A stretch of DNA of 5,800 nt from Thermoplasmata archaeon (GTDB taxonomy: Archaea; Thermoplasmatota; Thermoplasmata; GCA-020350865). The stretch is taken from assembly GCA_020351895.1 (NCBI GenBank), contig CP070672.1, positions 2,696,652 through 2,702,451 of the forward strand. The letters run 5' to 3'. The translations under genes were made by a program, and so were the position numbers. The notes beneath the pieces are model-generated. The model had not been told where the DNA came from and searched no databases. It worked only from the letters and a program-made list of their open reading frames with translations. Positions within the stretch are counted from its first letter, which is position 1; each line of letters opens with the position of its first letter. This document shows, one piece after another, positions 1-5,800 of the stretch.

Positions 1-95
1 GGTAACCATGGGATTGAGATACGTTAAGATTTGGATAAAGGTTTTGGCTTTGATTCAGGAAAAATCGTTTAAAATCCTAATTTTGTACAAATGAG

Positions 96-106
96 CTTAT
101 ATATAA
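96..106 (+). promoter_or_regulatory. Candidate archaeal TATA box for the sensor gene
   Basis: The stretch CTTATATATAA fits the archaeal TATA consensus (YTTAWATA) well. Its centre lies about 40 bases before the GTG at 141. Transcription typically starts about 25 bases after the box, so the start would fall near 125-130, leaving a short leader that still contains the ribosome binding site at 136-140. The bases just upstream (ACAAATGAG) are only a weak match to a BRE. A second AT-rich stretch, GTTTAAAA near 67-74, is a poorer alternative. The call rests on consensus and spacing alone. Confidence 0.5.
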
Positions 107-135
107 TTTTAGGCATATGGAAATTCATGGGTTTA

Positions 136-149
136 GGTGAGTGATAATG
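136..149 (+). promoter_or_regulatory. Ribosome binding site that decides the start of the sensor gene
   Basis: GGTGA at 136-140 matches part of the archaeal anti-SD complement (GGAGGTGAT). An in-frame TGA at 138-140 sits directly before a GTG at 141, and an ATG follows two codons later at 147. The SD ends 6 bases before the ATG but directly abuts the GTG, so the ATG at 147 is the better start. The GTG start would add only two residues. Confidence 0.6.
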
Positions 150-2822
150 AAGGTATATCAGAAGATAGGATTGATTTGTGCTATCATGATATTCCTTCTC
201 GGTCTCTTTGGCATTCCACAGGCTAGGATAAATGCATCTGGAGATGGCAAGGAGGCACCAAAGAACCCTTTCAACACCTATTATTCCAACCCTTGTTATA
301 TTACAGATATGGTGTTGGATTCGGAGAATAACAAGTTCTATATCGGTTGTGAATATGGCCTTATCGTGAAAAATCTCGATAGTAGGGATTTCAAAGTCAT
401 AAATTATTTTGACGGTATTGATAGTAATCATGTTTTGGCTTTGGAGGCCGATTTTGAGAATTCTCGAATTTTCATCCTTGTGAAGGATTCCAATCATATT
501 TTCATTCTAAATACCGATGTATTGCAGATTACTGAGAAGTTGAATATCGGACCTTCAAGATTTTGGGAATATGATTACAGATTCGAACATATCCTCTATG
601 AATCAGAAAAGAATAGGATATTTTTGGGAGGAAAAAATGGCCTTTGTGTGGTGGATGTATCATCCAATGGTTTCGAATTTTATGGTGTGACTTTTTTTGA
701 TTTGAACAATTCATATCATTTTTCCATATTTGGAATCAATTATAATGAGAATACAAAGGAATTATATTTGGCCACTTCTGAGGGATTGACTGTATTTAAC
801 ACCATCTCAAGGGAATTTATTAACCACAGGAACGAATCTGATCTTGCAGGAATGGCCTATGATGTCATATATGTAAGTAAATTAGACACAATATTCTTAG
901 GATGTAAGGAAGGATTCAAAGAATACAATTTGGATGAAGATTTGGTCAGTTCTTATCCCCTAATATACAATCCGGAGCTTGATTGGGGCTATACCAAGGT
1001 CTGCTCTTTTGGAGCCCTATTCTATGATTCAAACCTCAATACATTATATGCATTCGGATTTCATGAAAAGGGCAGCTTCGGTCGGTTATTAAGATTCAAT
1101 CTAGCAGAATCTGAAAGACCTTATGAATGGATCCACGATTACACCGGGGATAATCAATCCACACTCACGGTTTTTGAATACGATCAAACGAAAGAAATCA
1201 TGTATGTAGGATTAGGATACAATCCAACTGGACGCAGGCTTGGTGGAGCATTGGGTGCCATTGTATTTTCGTATGATCCTAGATCAGATACATTCACCCC
1301 GATTAATGTAACAAATCATATTGAAATTGATGACCAGCTTAACGAAATCGAGGTTCACCAAAAAACAGGGGACGTATATATTGTTGACAGAGGAAGTCAT
1401 CAATTAATCTGTGCATATCCAAATGGTACGGTTATAGAAACTACTTATCCCTTTATTATATATGATATTGAAATTAAGGGTGATTCATTATATTTACTGA
1501 GTAAAGATCAATTGAAGGAAATGGATCTTATTTCTGGTGAGATAACAAATATGACGGATTATAACATCACTTCATATCCAATATTGGATATTAGTAGGGA
1601 TTCCAATTCTTTCTATATAGGAACTGAATACGGTATTATTGTATACGAAATTGATACGGATAACAGCACACTTTATCCCCTGTCGGCACCATTTAATCCG
1701 CCTAATGTTTTTGGCATTGCTGTAGATGAGAAAAGGGAGGTTGTTTATTTTGCCCATAGAAGAGAATTATATCTATTACACCTTGAAAATGGAACCTTTG
1801 AAATGACTGAAGATAGAAACAGTACCCTTTACAATCATTTCGGTGAAATAGAAATTCATTATAACTCGAATTCGGTCATAATAAATCAAGAAACAATTAC
1901 GGCCCAATTTCAGGATATTGAGGGATTTCCCAAGACCGGGACCTTCAGCTCCATGCATCTTGATCAGGATTCAAATCGACTTTATGCAGTAAATGGAATG
2001 CATTCCACGGGTTATGGTTCCATTGCAGACTCCCCCCCCGATGGTCTTCATATTTACGATTTCGAACTCAAAACAATCCAGAGTTATTACATGGAAAACG
2101 GTCTTCCCTCTGGAGAACTTACAGGGGTAGCTGTTGATTCTGTAAAACACAGGATTCATATTACAGGTGAGAGGTTCTATACGGTGGTAGACGAAGATGA
2201 GCTTGCGAGAAATATTACAAGAAGAGAGATACCTGCGGTGTCTTTTGCCGAAGCTCCTGAGTCACGGTTCATCAGGACGGAAACATGCTTCATACTTGCA
2301 GGTATTGGGGGATTACTTAGTTTTTTTACGATTCTATCCGAGCCATCAAAGTTCAGACTCATTTCCATCTTCGCAATTCCACTCTTTACACGATTAAAAA
2401 AAGACGAGGTTATGGACAATGAAACCCGGGGAAGAATCCGGGGTCATATCGAATCCGATCCTGGAATCCACTACAATGAGCTGAAAAAGAAACTGAAATT
2501 GAAAAATGGATCACTCTCATACCATCTACAGGTCCTAGAAAGAGAGGGATTCATAAAATCGAAGAATAACGGAATCTACAAGCACTTTTTCCCGGCTGAA
2601 ATAAAGCTCCCTCCAAAGATTATAAGAATGACCGATGTTCAGAAAATCATCCTGAAAAAGATTCGGGAGAATCCAGGGATTTCCCAGAACAAGATCGCGG
2701 AATCCATGGGTGGCAGTTCCTCCACCGTGAATTACAATATCAATATTTTGGCGAAAAAGGGAATCGTCGACCTGAAAAGGGTGGGTAAAAAGACAGAATG
2801 CTACGTTATAGAAGGGGAATAA
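147..2822 (+). CDS. Membrane-anchored double beta-propeller sensor with two C-terminal winged-helix DNA-binding domains
   Basis: The predicted protein has 891 residues. A signal peptide or N-terminal anchor covers residues 1-30, with its hydrophobic core at about 7-23. Residues 52-690 are repeats of roughly 40-50 residues with the pattern of a beta strand, IYIG-like turn, small residue plus Gly, then a VY-like strand. This resembles two-component-regulator (Reg_prop) or YVTN-type propeller blades, for example YIGCEYGLIVKNL and YIGTEYGIIVYEI. A membrane helix lies at about 714-731. It is followed by a short hydrophobic piece (736-747) and the basic TRLKKD motif, which places the C-terminus in the cytoplasm. 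A first winged helix spans about 757-816 (recognition region KNGSLSYHLQVLEREGFI). A second spans about 828-888 (NPGISQNKIAESMG, then STVNYNINILAKKGIV). The likely role is sensing an extracellular ligand or envelope state and directly controlling transcription. No kinase or receiver domain is visible. The ligand and target genes are unknown. The gene ends 107 bases before the hydro-lyase genes on the same strand. Confidence 0.88.
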   Translation: MKVYQKIGLICAIMIFLLGLFGIPQARINASGDGKEAPKNPFNTYYSNPCYITDMVLDSENNKFYIGCEYGLIVKNLDSRDFKVINYFDGIDSNHVLALEADFENSRIFILVKDSNHIFILNTDVLQITEKLNIGPSRFWEYDYRFEHILYESEKNRIFLGGKNGLCVVDVSSNGFEFYGVTFFDLNNSYHFSIFGINYNENTKELYLATSEGLTVFNTISREFINHRNESDLAGMAYDVIYVSKLDTIFLGCKEGFKEYNLDEDLVSSYPLIYNPELDWGYTKVCSFGALFYDSNLNTLYAFGFHEKGSFGRLLRFNLAESERPYEWIHDYTGDNQSTLTVFEYDQTKEIMYVGLGYNPTGRRLGGALGAIVFSYDPRSDTFTPINVTNHIEIDDQLNEIEVHQKTGDVYIVDRGSHQLICAYPNGTVIETTYPFIIYDIEIKGDSLYLLSKDQLKEMDLISGEITNMTDYNITSYPILDISRDSNSFYIGTEYGIIVYEIDTDNSTLYPLSAPFNPPNVFGIAVDEKREVVYFAHRRELYLLHLENGTFEMTEDRNSTLYNHFGEIEIHYNSNSVIINQETITAQFQDIEGFPKTGTFSSMHLDQDSNRLYAVNGMHSTGYGSIADSPPDGLHIYDFELKTIQSYYMENGLPSGELTGVAVDSVKHRIHITGERFYTVVDEDELARNITRREIPAVSFAEAPESRFIRTETCFILAGIGGLLSFFTILSEPSKFRLISIFAIPLFTRLKKDEVMDNETRGRIRGHIESDPGIHYNELKKKLKLKNGSLSYHLQVLEREGFIKSKNNGIYKHFFPAEIKLPPKIIRMTDVQKIILKKIRENPGISQNKIAESMGGSSSTVNYNINILAKKGIVDLKRVGKKTECYVIEGE
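2032..2039 (+). repeat. Run of eight C inside the sensor gene
   Basis: Eight consecutive C bases encode the Pro-Pro part of a DSPPDG loop in the thirteenth propeller repeat, near residue 630. The run stands out in an otherwise AT-leaning gene. The reading frame is intact in this copy, since both winged helices downstream are in frame. Such runs are sites of replication slippage and of sequencing error, and nothing else marks this one as a switch. Confidence 0.9.
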
Positions 2823-2827
2823 TGGTG

Positions 2828-2832
2828 TTTTT
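2828..2832 (+). terminator. Possible oligo-T termination site after the sensor gene
   Basis: A run of five T starts 5 bases after the TAA stop of the sensor gene. Archaeal RNA polymerase can terminate on T-rich stretches without a hairpin. This run is short and no stem precedes it, so termination may be partial or absent, and read-through into the hydro-lyase genes remains possible. Confidence 0.2.
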
Positions 2833-2852
2833 CGTAATGAGGATTCAGAAAC

Positions 2853-2862
2853 CTTAATTAAG
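2853..2862 (+). promoter_or_regulatory. Palindromic AT-rich element, possible TATA box or operator of the hydro-lyase pair
   Basis: CTTAATTAAG is a perfect 10-base palindrome lying 67 bases before the hydro-lyase start codon. It partly resembles an archaeal TATA box and would place a transcription start near 2883, giving a leader of about 45 bases. The 7-base direct repeat CGTAATG occurs on both sides, at 2833-2839 and 2869-2875. A regulator dimer could bind here, but this is inference. TATTATA at 2911-2917 lies too close to the start codon to serve as the promoter of a normally led transcript. Confidence 0.3.
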
Positions 2863-2917
2863 CCAAAACGTAATGCAGCCAACGAACCCCATAGATACGA
2901 TGTGACATGGTATTATA

Positions 2918-2925
2918 GGGGGGAG
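2918..2925 (+). promoter_or_regulatory. G-rich ribosome binding site of the fused hydro-lyase
   Basis: GGGGGGAG lies 4 bases before the ATG at 2930 and fits an SD interaction. An ATG at 2926 is out of frame, and the in-frame ATG at 2942 is 16 bases from the SD, so 2930 is preferred. The resulting N-terminus, MGKTMVEKIL, matches the usual beginning of LeuC-family proteins. Confidence 0.65.
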
Positions 2926-2929
2926 ATGC

Positions 2930-4735
2930 ATGGGGAAAACAATGGTTGAAAAGATTCTCGGAGCCCACGCGGGAAGAGATGTTAAAGTGGGAGAGAATGT
3001 GGATGTTTTTATAGATGCTAGATTGGCAAGAGACTTTGGCGGGGCCAATGTGGTCAAGAATATCAGGGACAATGGATTGGGAATAGACGATCCATCCAAG
3101 ACGTTTTTTACCTTGGACTGCAACCCCGGGGGAAGCGATCAGAAATACGCAGCCAACCAGCAGATTTGCAGGACATTTGCAAGGGAATACGGAATAAAGA
3201 TGTTCGATATCAACAAGGGAATCGGAACCCATGTGGCAATTGAGGAGGGCCTGGTTGGACCCGGGGGAACCCTGGTTTCAACTGATTCCCATGCCAATAT
3301 TCTAGGATCAATAGGGGCCTTTGGCCAGGGTATGGGTGATTTGGATGTTTCCCACGCATTTGCATACGGAAAGGTATGGTTCAAGGTTCCTTCCAGCATG
3401 AAGATCGTTTTAAAAGGAAAACCAAGTGAATATGCCACTGCAAAAGATATTGTTCTTGCCATGGCAGCCAAGCTGGGGGCAAACGGCCTTCTTGGCTATT
3501 CTGCGGAAATCACCGGAGACATCGTGGATTCCCTGGGCCTGGCAGAGAGAATCACAATTTCTTCCATGGTAACAGAGATGGGGGGTATAATCGGACTCTT
3601 CGAACCCAATAAGAAAGTGATTGATTACTTTGAATCAAGGGGTGTTACTGCTGTAGATGTTACACCTGATTCAGACGCGATTTATGAAAAGGAGATGGAA
3701 ATTGATGTTGAGGGACTTGGACCCATGATCTCTCGGCCGGGTCATCCCGATGATGCTGTTCCTGTTTCTGAAGTTGAGGGTCAGAAGATAGATTCTGTAT
3801 TCATCGGTTCCTGTACCGATGGAAGATACGAGGACATGCTGGCTGCGGCAAATATCTTGAAGGGTAAGAATGTGGCCCCGGGTATTGTTCTTAAAATAGT
3901 TCCCGCAACAGAGAGGGTTTGGAAGAAATGCTTGGATGAGGGTATAATCAAGATTTTCAATGATGCAGGTGGTCTGGTTGGAAATCCAGGCTGTGCAGGT
4001 TGTGCCGCGGGACAGATAGGCCAAAACGGTCCTGGAGAGGTTGCGGTAAGCACGGGTAACAGAAACTACCCAGGAAAACAGGGGAAGGGAAGCGTATATC
4101 TAGCCTCCCCTGAAACTGCTGCCGCCTCTGCAATAGCAGGAATAATTACCACTGCCCAGAAAATACCGCAAGAGCCCGTGTTATTCGAAAAGGGGGAGCC
4201 CAAAAAGCAAGAAATGGTGGAAGGTGAGGGAAAAGGAGAATGCCCAACAAAGGTGGAGGGTAGGGTCTGGATCATTGATCGGGATAACATTGATACAGAC
4301 ATGATCTACCACAATCGCTACCTGACAATCACCGACATAAAACAAATGGGACAGTACACGTTCGACAATCTAGAAGGTTATACAGACTTCGCAAAACAGG
4401 CCAAGCCCGGCGACATAGTGATCATAGGTAAGAACTTTGGGTGCGGAAGCTCCAGGCAACAGGCAGTGGACTGTTTCAAGAACCTTGGCATAAGTGCCCT
4501 AATCGCAGAATCATTTGGAGCCATATACGAAAGAAATGCAATAAATGCGGCTTTTCCCATTCTCACCGGTGAACTGGTTAAAGAAGGAGTGGAGAATGGA
4601 GATATAATAAGTGTTGATTTTAAAACAGGGGATGTGGAGAACAAGACCAAGAACAAGAAATTCAAAATCAATCCCTTCTCAGAGGTTCAGTTGGAGATAT
4701 ACAAACGAGGTGGCCTTCTAGGAGGTGGATGTTGA
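2930..4735 (+). CDS. Fused large and small subunit aconitase/isopropylmalate dehydratase-family hydro-lyase with a divergent active site
   Basis: This 601-residue protein joins a LeuC/HacA-like large part (about 1-405) to a LeuD/HacB-like swivel domain (about 445-601) through a Lys/Glu-rich linker. Family members use a [4Fe-4S] cluster to isomerise hydroxy acids by dehydration and rehydration in the cytoplasm. The cluster cysteines are present: C295 in GSCTDGR, and C355 and C358 in GCAGC. Asp119-Ser120-His121 (TDSHA) and Glu216 are kept. The usual DH motif is D63-C64 (DCNPGG). The usual GICHQ is GIGTH, putting Thr100 where His is expected. SCTNGR has Asp297 in place of Asn. NRNFxGR ends in Lys383. 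The small domain shows NIDTD (453-457), the loop YLTI (464-467) and GCGSSR (504-509), followed by QQ where EH is common. The frame is clean and the fold motifs are complete, so it is probably an active enzyme with a different substrate rather than a pseudogene. Candidates include isopropylmalate, citramalate, homoaconitate and aconitate type substrates. The stop codon overlaps the next start. Confidence 0.85.
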   Translation: MGKTMVEKILGAHAGRDVKVGENVDVFIDARLARDFGGANVVKNIRDNGLGIDDPSKTFFTLDCNPGGSDQKYAANQQICRTFAREYGIKMFDINKGIGTHVAIEEGLVGPGGTLVSTDSHANILGSIGAFGQGMGDLDVSHAFAYGKVWFKVPSSMKIVLKGKPSEYATAKDIVLAMAAKLGANGLLGYSAEITGDIVDSLGLAERITISSMVTEMGGIIGLFEPNKKVIDYFESRGVTAVDVTPDSDAIYEKEMEIDVEGLGPMISRPGHPDDAVPVSEVEGQKIDSVFIGSCTDGRYEDMLAAANILKGKNVAPGIVLKIVPATERVWKKCLDEGIIKIFNDAGGLVGNPGCAGCAAGQIGQNGPGEVAVSTGNRNYPGKQGKGSVYLASPETAAASAIAGIITTAQKIPQEPVLFEKGEPKKQEMVEGEGKGECPTKVEGRVWIIDRDNIDTDMIYHNRYLTITDIKQMGQYTFDNLEGYTDFAKQAKPGDIVIIGKNFGCGSSRQQAVDCFKNLGISALIAESFGAIYERNAINAAFPILTGELVKEGVENGDIISVDFKTGDVENKTKNKKFKINPFSEVQLEIYKRGGLLGGGC

Positions 4736-4737
4736 TG
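4721..4737 (+). promoter_or_regulatory. Strong ribosome binding site and overlapping stop/start (TGATG) coupling two hydro-lyase genes
   Basis: GGAGGTG at 4721-4727 is a near-perfect archaeal SD, located inside the last codons of the fused enzyme, where it encodes part of the GGGC tail. It lies 7 bases before the ATG at 4735. The stop TGA (4733-4735) and this ATG share one base, which is typical of translational coupling within an operon and fixes the start of the downstream gene. Confidence 0.85.
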
Positions 4738-5800
4738 GCGGCAACATTTGCAGAGAATGTACTTGCCAAAAGATCAGGGAATGAAAGTGTGGTTCCCGGG
4801 CAGATTGTCACTGTAAAACCCGATCATCTGCTCATGCATGATAACGCGGCTCCGATTACTTCCAAAATAACCTCAGAGCTGGATGAATACGGTGTTGTTA
4901 ATCCTGACTTACCCATTATTATATTGGACCATGTCATTCCAGCAGCAAACGAGAAGACAGCAACAAATCATCAGAAGATAAGGGAATTCGTAGATAAATT
5001 CAAAATCACCAACTTTTTCGATATAGGGATTGGTATTTGCCATCAGGTTGTTGTTGAAAAGGGCCTTGCACTTCCTGGCAAGGTCATCCTGGGAAGTGAT
5101 TCCCACACATGCTCTTATGGTGCAGTTGGATGCTTCTCAACTGGTATCGATAGAACCGAGGCAGCAGCATTGCTTCTGATGGGCGAGACATGGCTTAAGG
5201 TGCCCCAGAGCATCAAGATGACATTAAAGGGAAAATTGAATCCACCGGTTTCGGCAAAGGATCTAATATTGCATATCATCGGAGACATGAGGGCAGATGG
5301 AGCCACATACTGCTCAGTTGAATACCATGGCGATGTGGATTCACTGAATGTCGAAGAGAGGTTCACGATCTCCAATATGGGTGTTGAGATGGGGGCCAAG
5401 CTATCTGTATTTCCTGTTGATGATGTAACAATGGATTATTTCAATTTCATTGGCGTGGCGAATACATCATACGAGTCGATTTGGGCCGATAAAGGGGTAA
5501 AGTACATGCTCGAAAAGGAGTACGATTTATCGAAGGTAGAACCTGTTGTGGCCTTTCCCCATACAGTGGATAACATAAAGACAATATCGGAAGCCAAGGG
5601 CATCCCAGTGAACCAGTGTTTAATTGGTACCTGCACAAATGGTAGGCTCTCAGATTTGGAAGCCGCCGCGAAAATACTGGAAGGTAAAAAGGTACATCCA
5701 GAAACACGTCTTTTGGTACTGCCCGCCTCGAAAACCATATATGCGCAAGCCATAGATAAAGGTATAATAACAACCCTTCTCGATGCTGGGGCCGTGATAC
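4735..5800 (+). CDS. LeuC/HacA-type large subunit of isopropylmalate dehydratase or homoaconitase, 3' end cut by the window
   Basis: The 355 residues visible, of about 420 usual for the family, form a canonical large subunit of the [4Fe-4S] hydro-lyases. It isomerises 2-isopropylmalate, homocitrate or a related hydroxy acid together with a separate small subunit. Visible motifs are D65-H66 in LDHVIP, His103 in GICHQ, Asp122-Ser123-His124 in SDSHT, Glu218 in GVEMGAK, and Cys300 in GTCTNGR. The CxxC motif with the other two cluster cysteines should follow immediately after the window edge. The stretch from GTCTNGR to LLDAGA closely resembles homoaconitase-type (HacA) proteins such as that of Thermus as I recall it, but LeuC and HacA cannot be separated from the large subunit alone. 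It is co-translated with the fused paralogue upstream. Unlike that protein it is unfused as far as visible, so a leuD/hacB-like gene is expected downstream. Frame and motifs are intact, and truncation is only by the window. Confidence 0.88.
   Translation, partial: MAATFAENVLAKRSGNESVVPGQIVTVKPDHLLMHDNAAPITSKITSELDEYGVVNPDLPIIILDHVIPAANEKTATNHQKIREFVDKFKITNFFDIGIGICHQVVVEKGLALPGKVILGSDSHTCSYGAVGCFSTGIDRTEAAALLLMGETWLKVPQSIKMTLKGKLNPPVSAKDLILHIIGDMRADGATYCSVEYHGDVDSLNVEERFTISNMGVEMGAKLSVFPVDDVTMDYFNFIGVANTSYESIWADKGVKYMLEKEYDLSKVEPVVAFPHTVDNIKTISEAKGIPVNQCLIGTCTNGRLSDLEAAAKILEGKKVHPETRLLVLPASKTIYAQAIDKGIITTLLDAGAVI

Noticed and set aside
2..94. Open frame at the left edge that could be the tail of an upstream gene
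   Set aside because: Only about 30 codons with no recognisable motif, in AT-rich DNA just before the TATA candidate. I cannot distinguish it from non-coding sequence.
69..497. 142-codon open frame on the minus strand
   Set aside because: It is antisense to the signal peptide and first propeller repeats of the sensor gene and also spans its promoter. The protein has no recognisable features.
700..2220. Abundant N-x-S/T sequons as evidence of an extracellular glycosylated domain
   Set aside because: I count about 11 in the propeller part and 2 in the much shorter cytoplasmic part, so the density is about the same and gives no topology evidence.
2351..2392. Second membrane-spanning helix at residues 736-747 of the sensor
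   Set aside because: It is only about 12 residues long, and crossing again would put the DNA-binding domains outside the cell. A membrane-surface or amphipathic segment fits better.
2838..2905. Two tiny open frames (6 and 10 codons) before the hydro-lyase start, possible leader peptides
   Set aside because: Neither contains Leu codons or other regulatory codon runs, neither has a clear SD, and no attenuator hairpin is visible.
2930..4735. The fused hydro-lyase as a pseudogene because of missing histidines
   Set aside because: The frame is intact over 601 codons, the cluster cysteines and small-domain GSSR motif are present, and it has a good SD and operon context. A shifted function is more likely than decay.
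2858..5753. Several minus-strand open frames of 60-124 codons across the two hydro-lyase genes
   Set aside because: They are antisense shadows of well-supported plus-strand genes with clear motifs, and their translations look non-protein-like.

Overview
The window looks archaeal, most likely a Thermoplasmatota-type euryarchaeon. The evidence is TATA-like boxes, strong Shine-Dalgarno (SD) sites, heavy AGA/AGG/ATA codon use, and a membrane-anchored regulator whose C-terminal region carries the TRLKKD...NETRG...YHLQVLEREGFIKS pattern that I associate with that group from memory. The organism call is an inference and no database was searched. Everything reads left to right on the + strand, and there are no RNA genes, CRISPR arrays, insertion sequences or long repeats.

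Region 1 (1-146) holds a short AT-rich leader with a good TATA candidate and an SD site. Region 2 (147-2822) is one 891-residue gene. It encodes a signal peptide, about 640 residues of beta-propeller repeats (14 by eye, so probably two seven-bladed propellers), one membrane helix, and two cytoplasmic winged-helix DNA-binding domains. It reads as a one-piece transmembrane sensor and transcription factor. Region 3 (2823-2929) is an intergenic stretch with a T-run, a palindromic AT-rich element and a G-rich SD site.

Region 4 (2930-4735) encodes a 601-residue aconitase-superfamily hydro-lyase, with the large (LeuC/HacA-like) and small (LeuD/HacB-like) parts fused in one chain. It keeps the three iron-sulfur cysteines but has replaced two of the three active-site histidines found in aconitase, plus other conserved residues. 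Region 5 (4735 to the window edge) is a second, canonical, unfused LeuC/HacA-type large subunit that overlaps the previous stop codon by one base and has its own strong SD. It is cut by the window end just before its CxxC cluster motif.

The two enzyme genes form a translationally coupled pair, and a small-subunit gene for the second one may follow outside the window. Their substrates cannot be read from the sequence. Isopropylmalate, homocitrate/homoaconitate, citramalate and aconitate are all possible. Whether the upstream sensor regulates the pair is a neighbourhood inference only.
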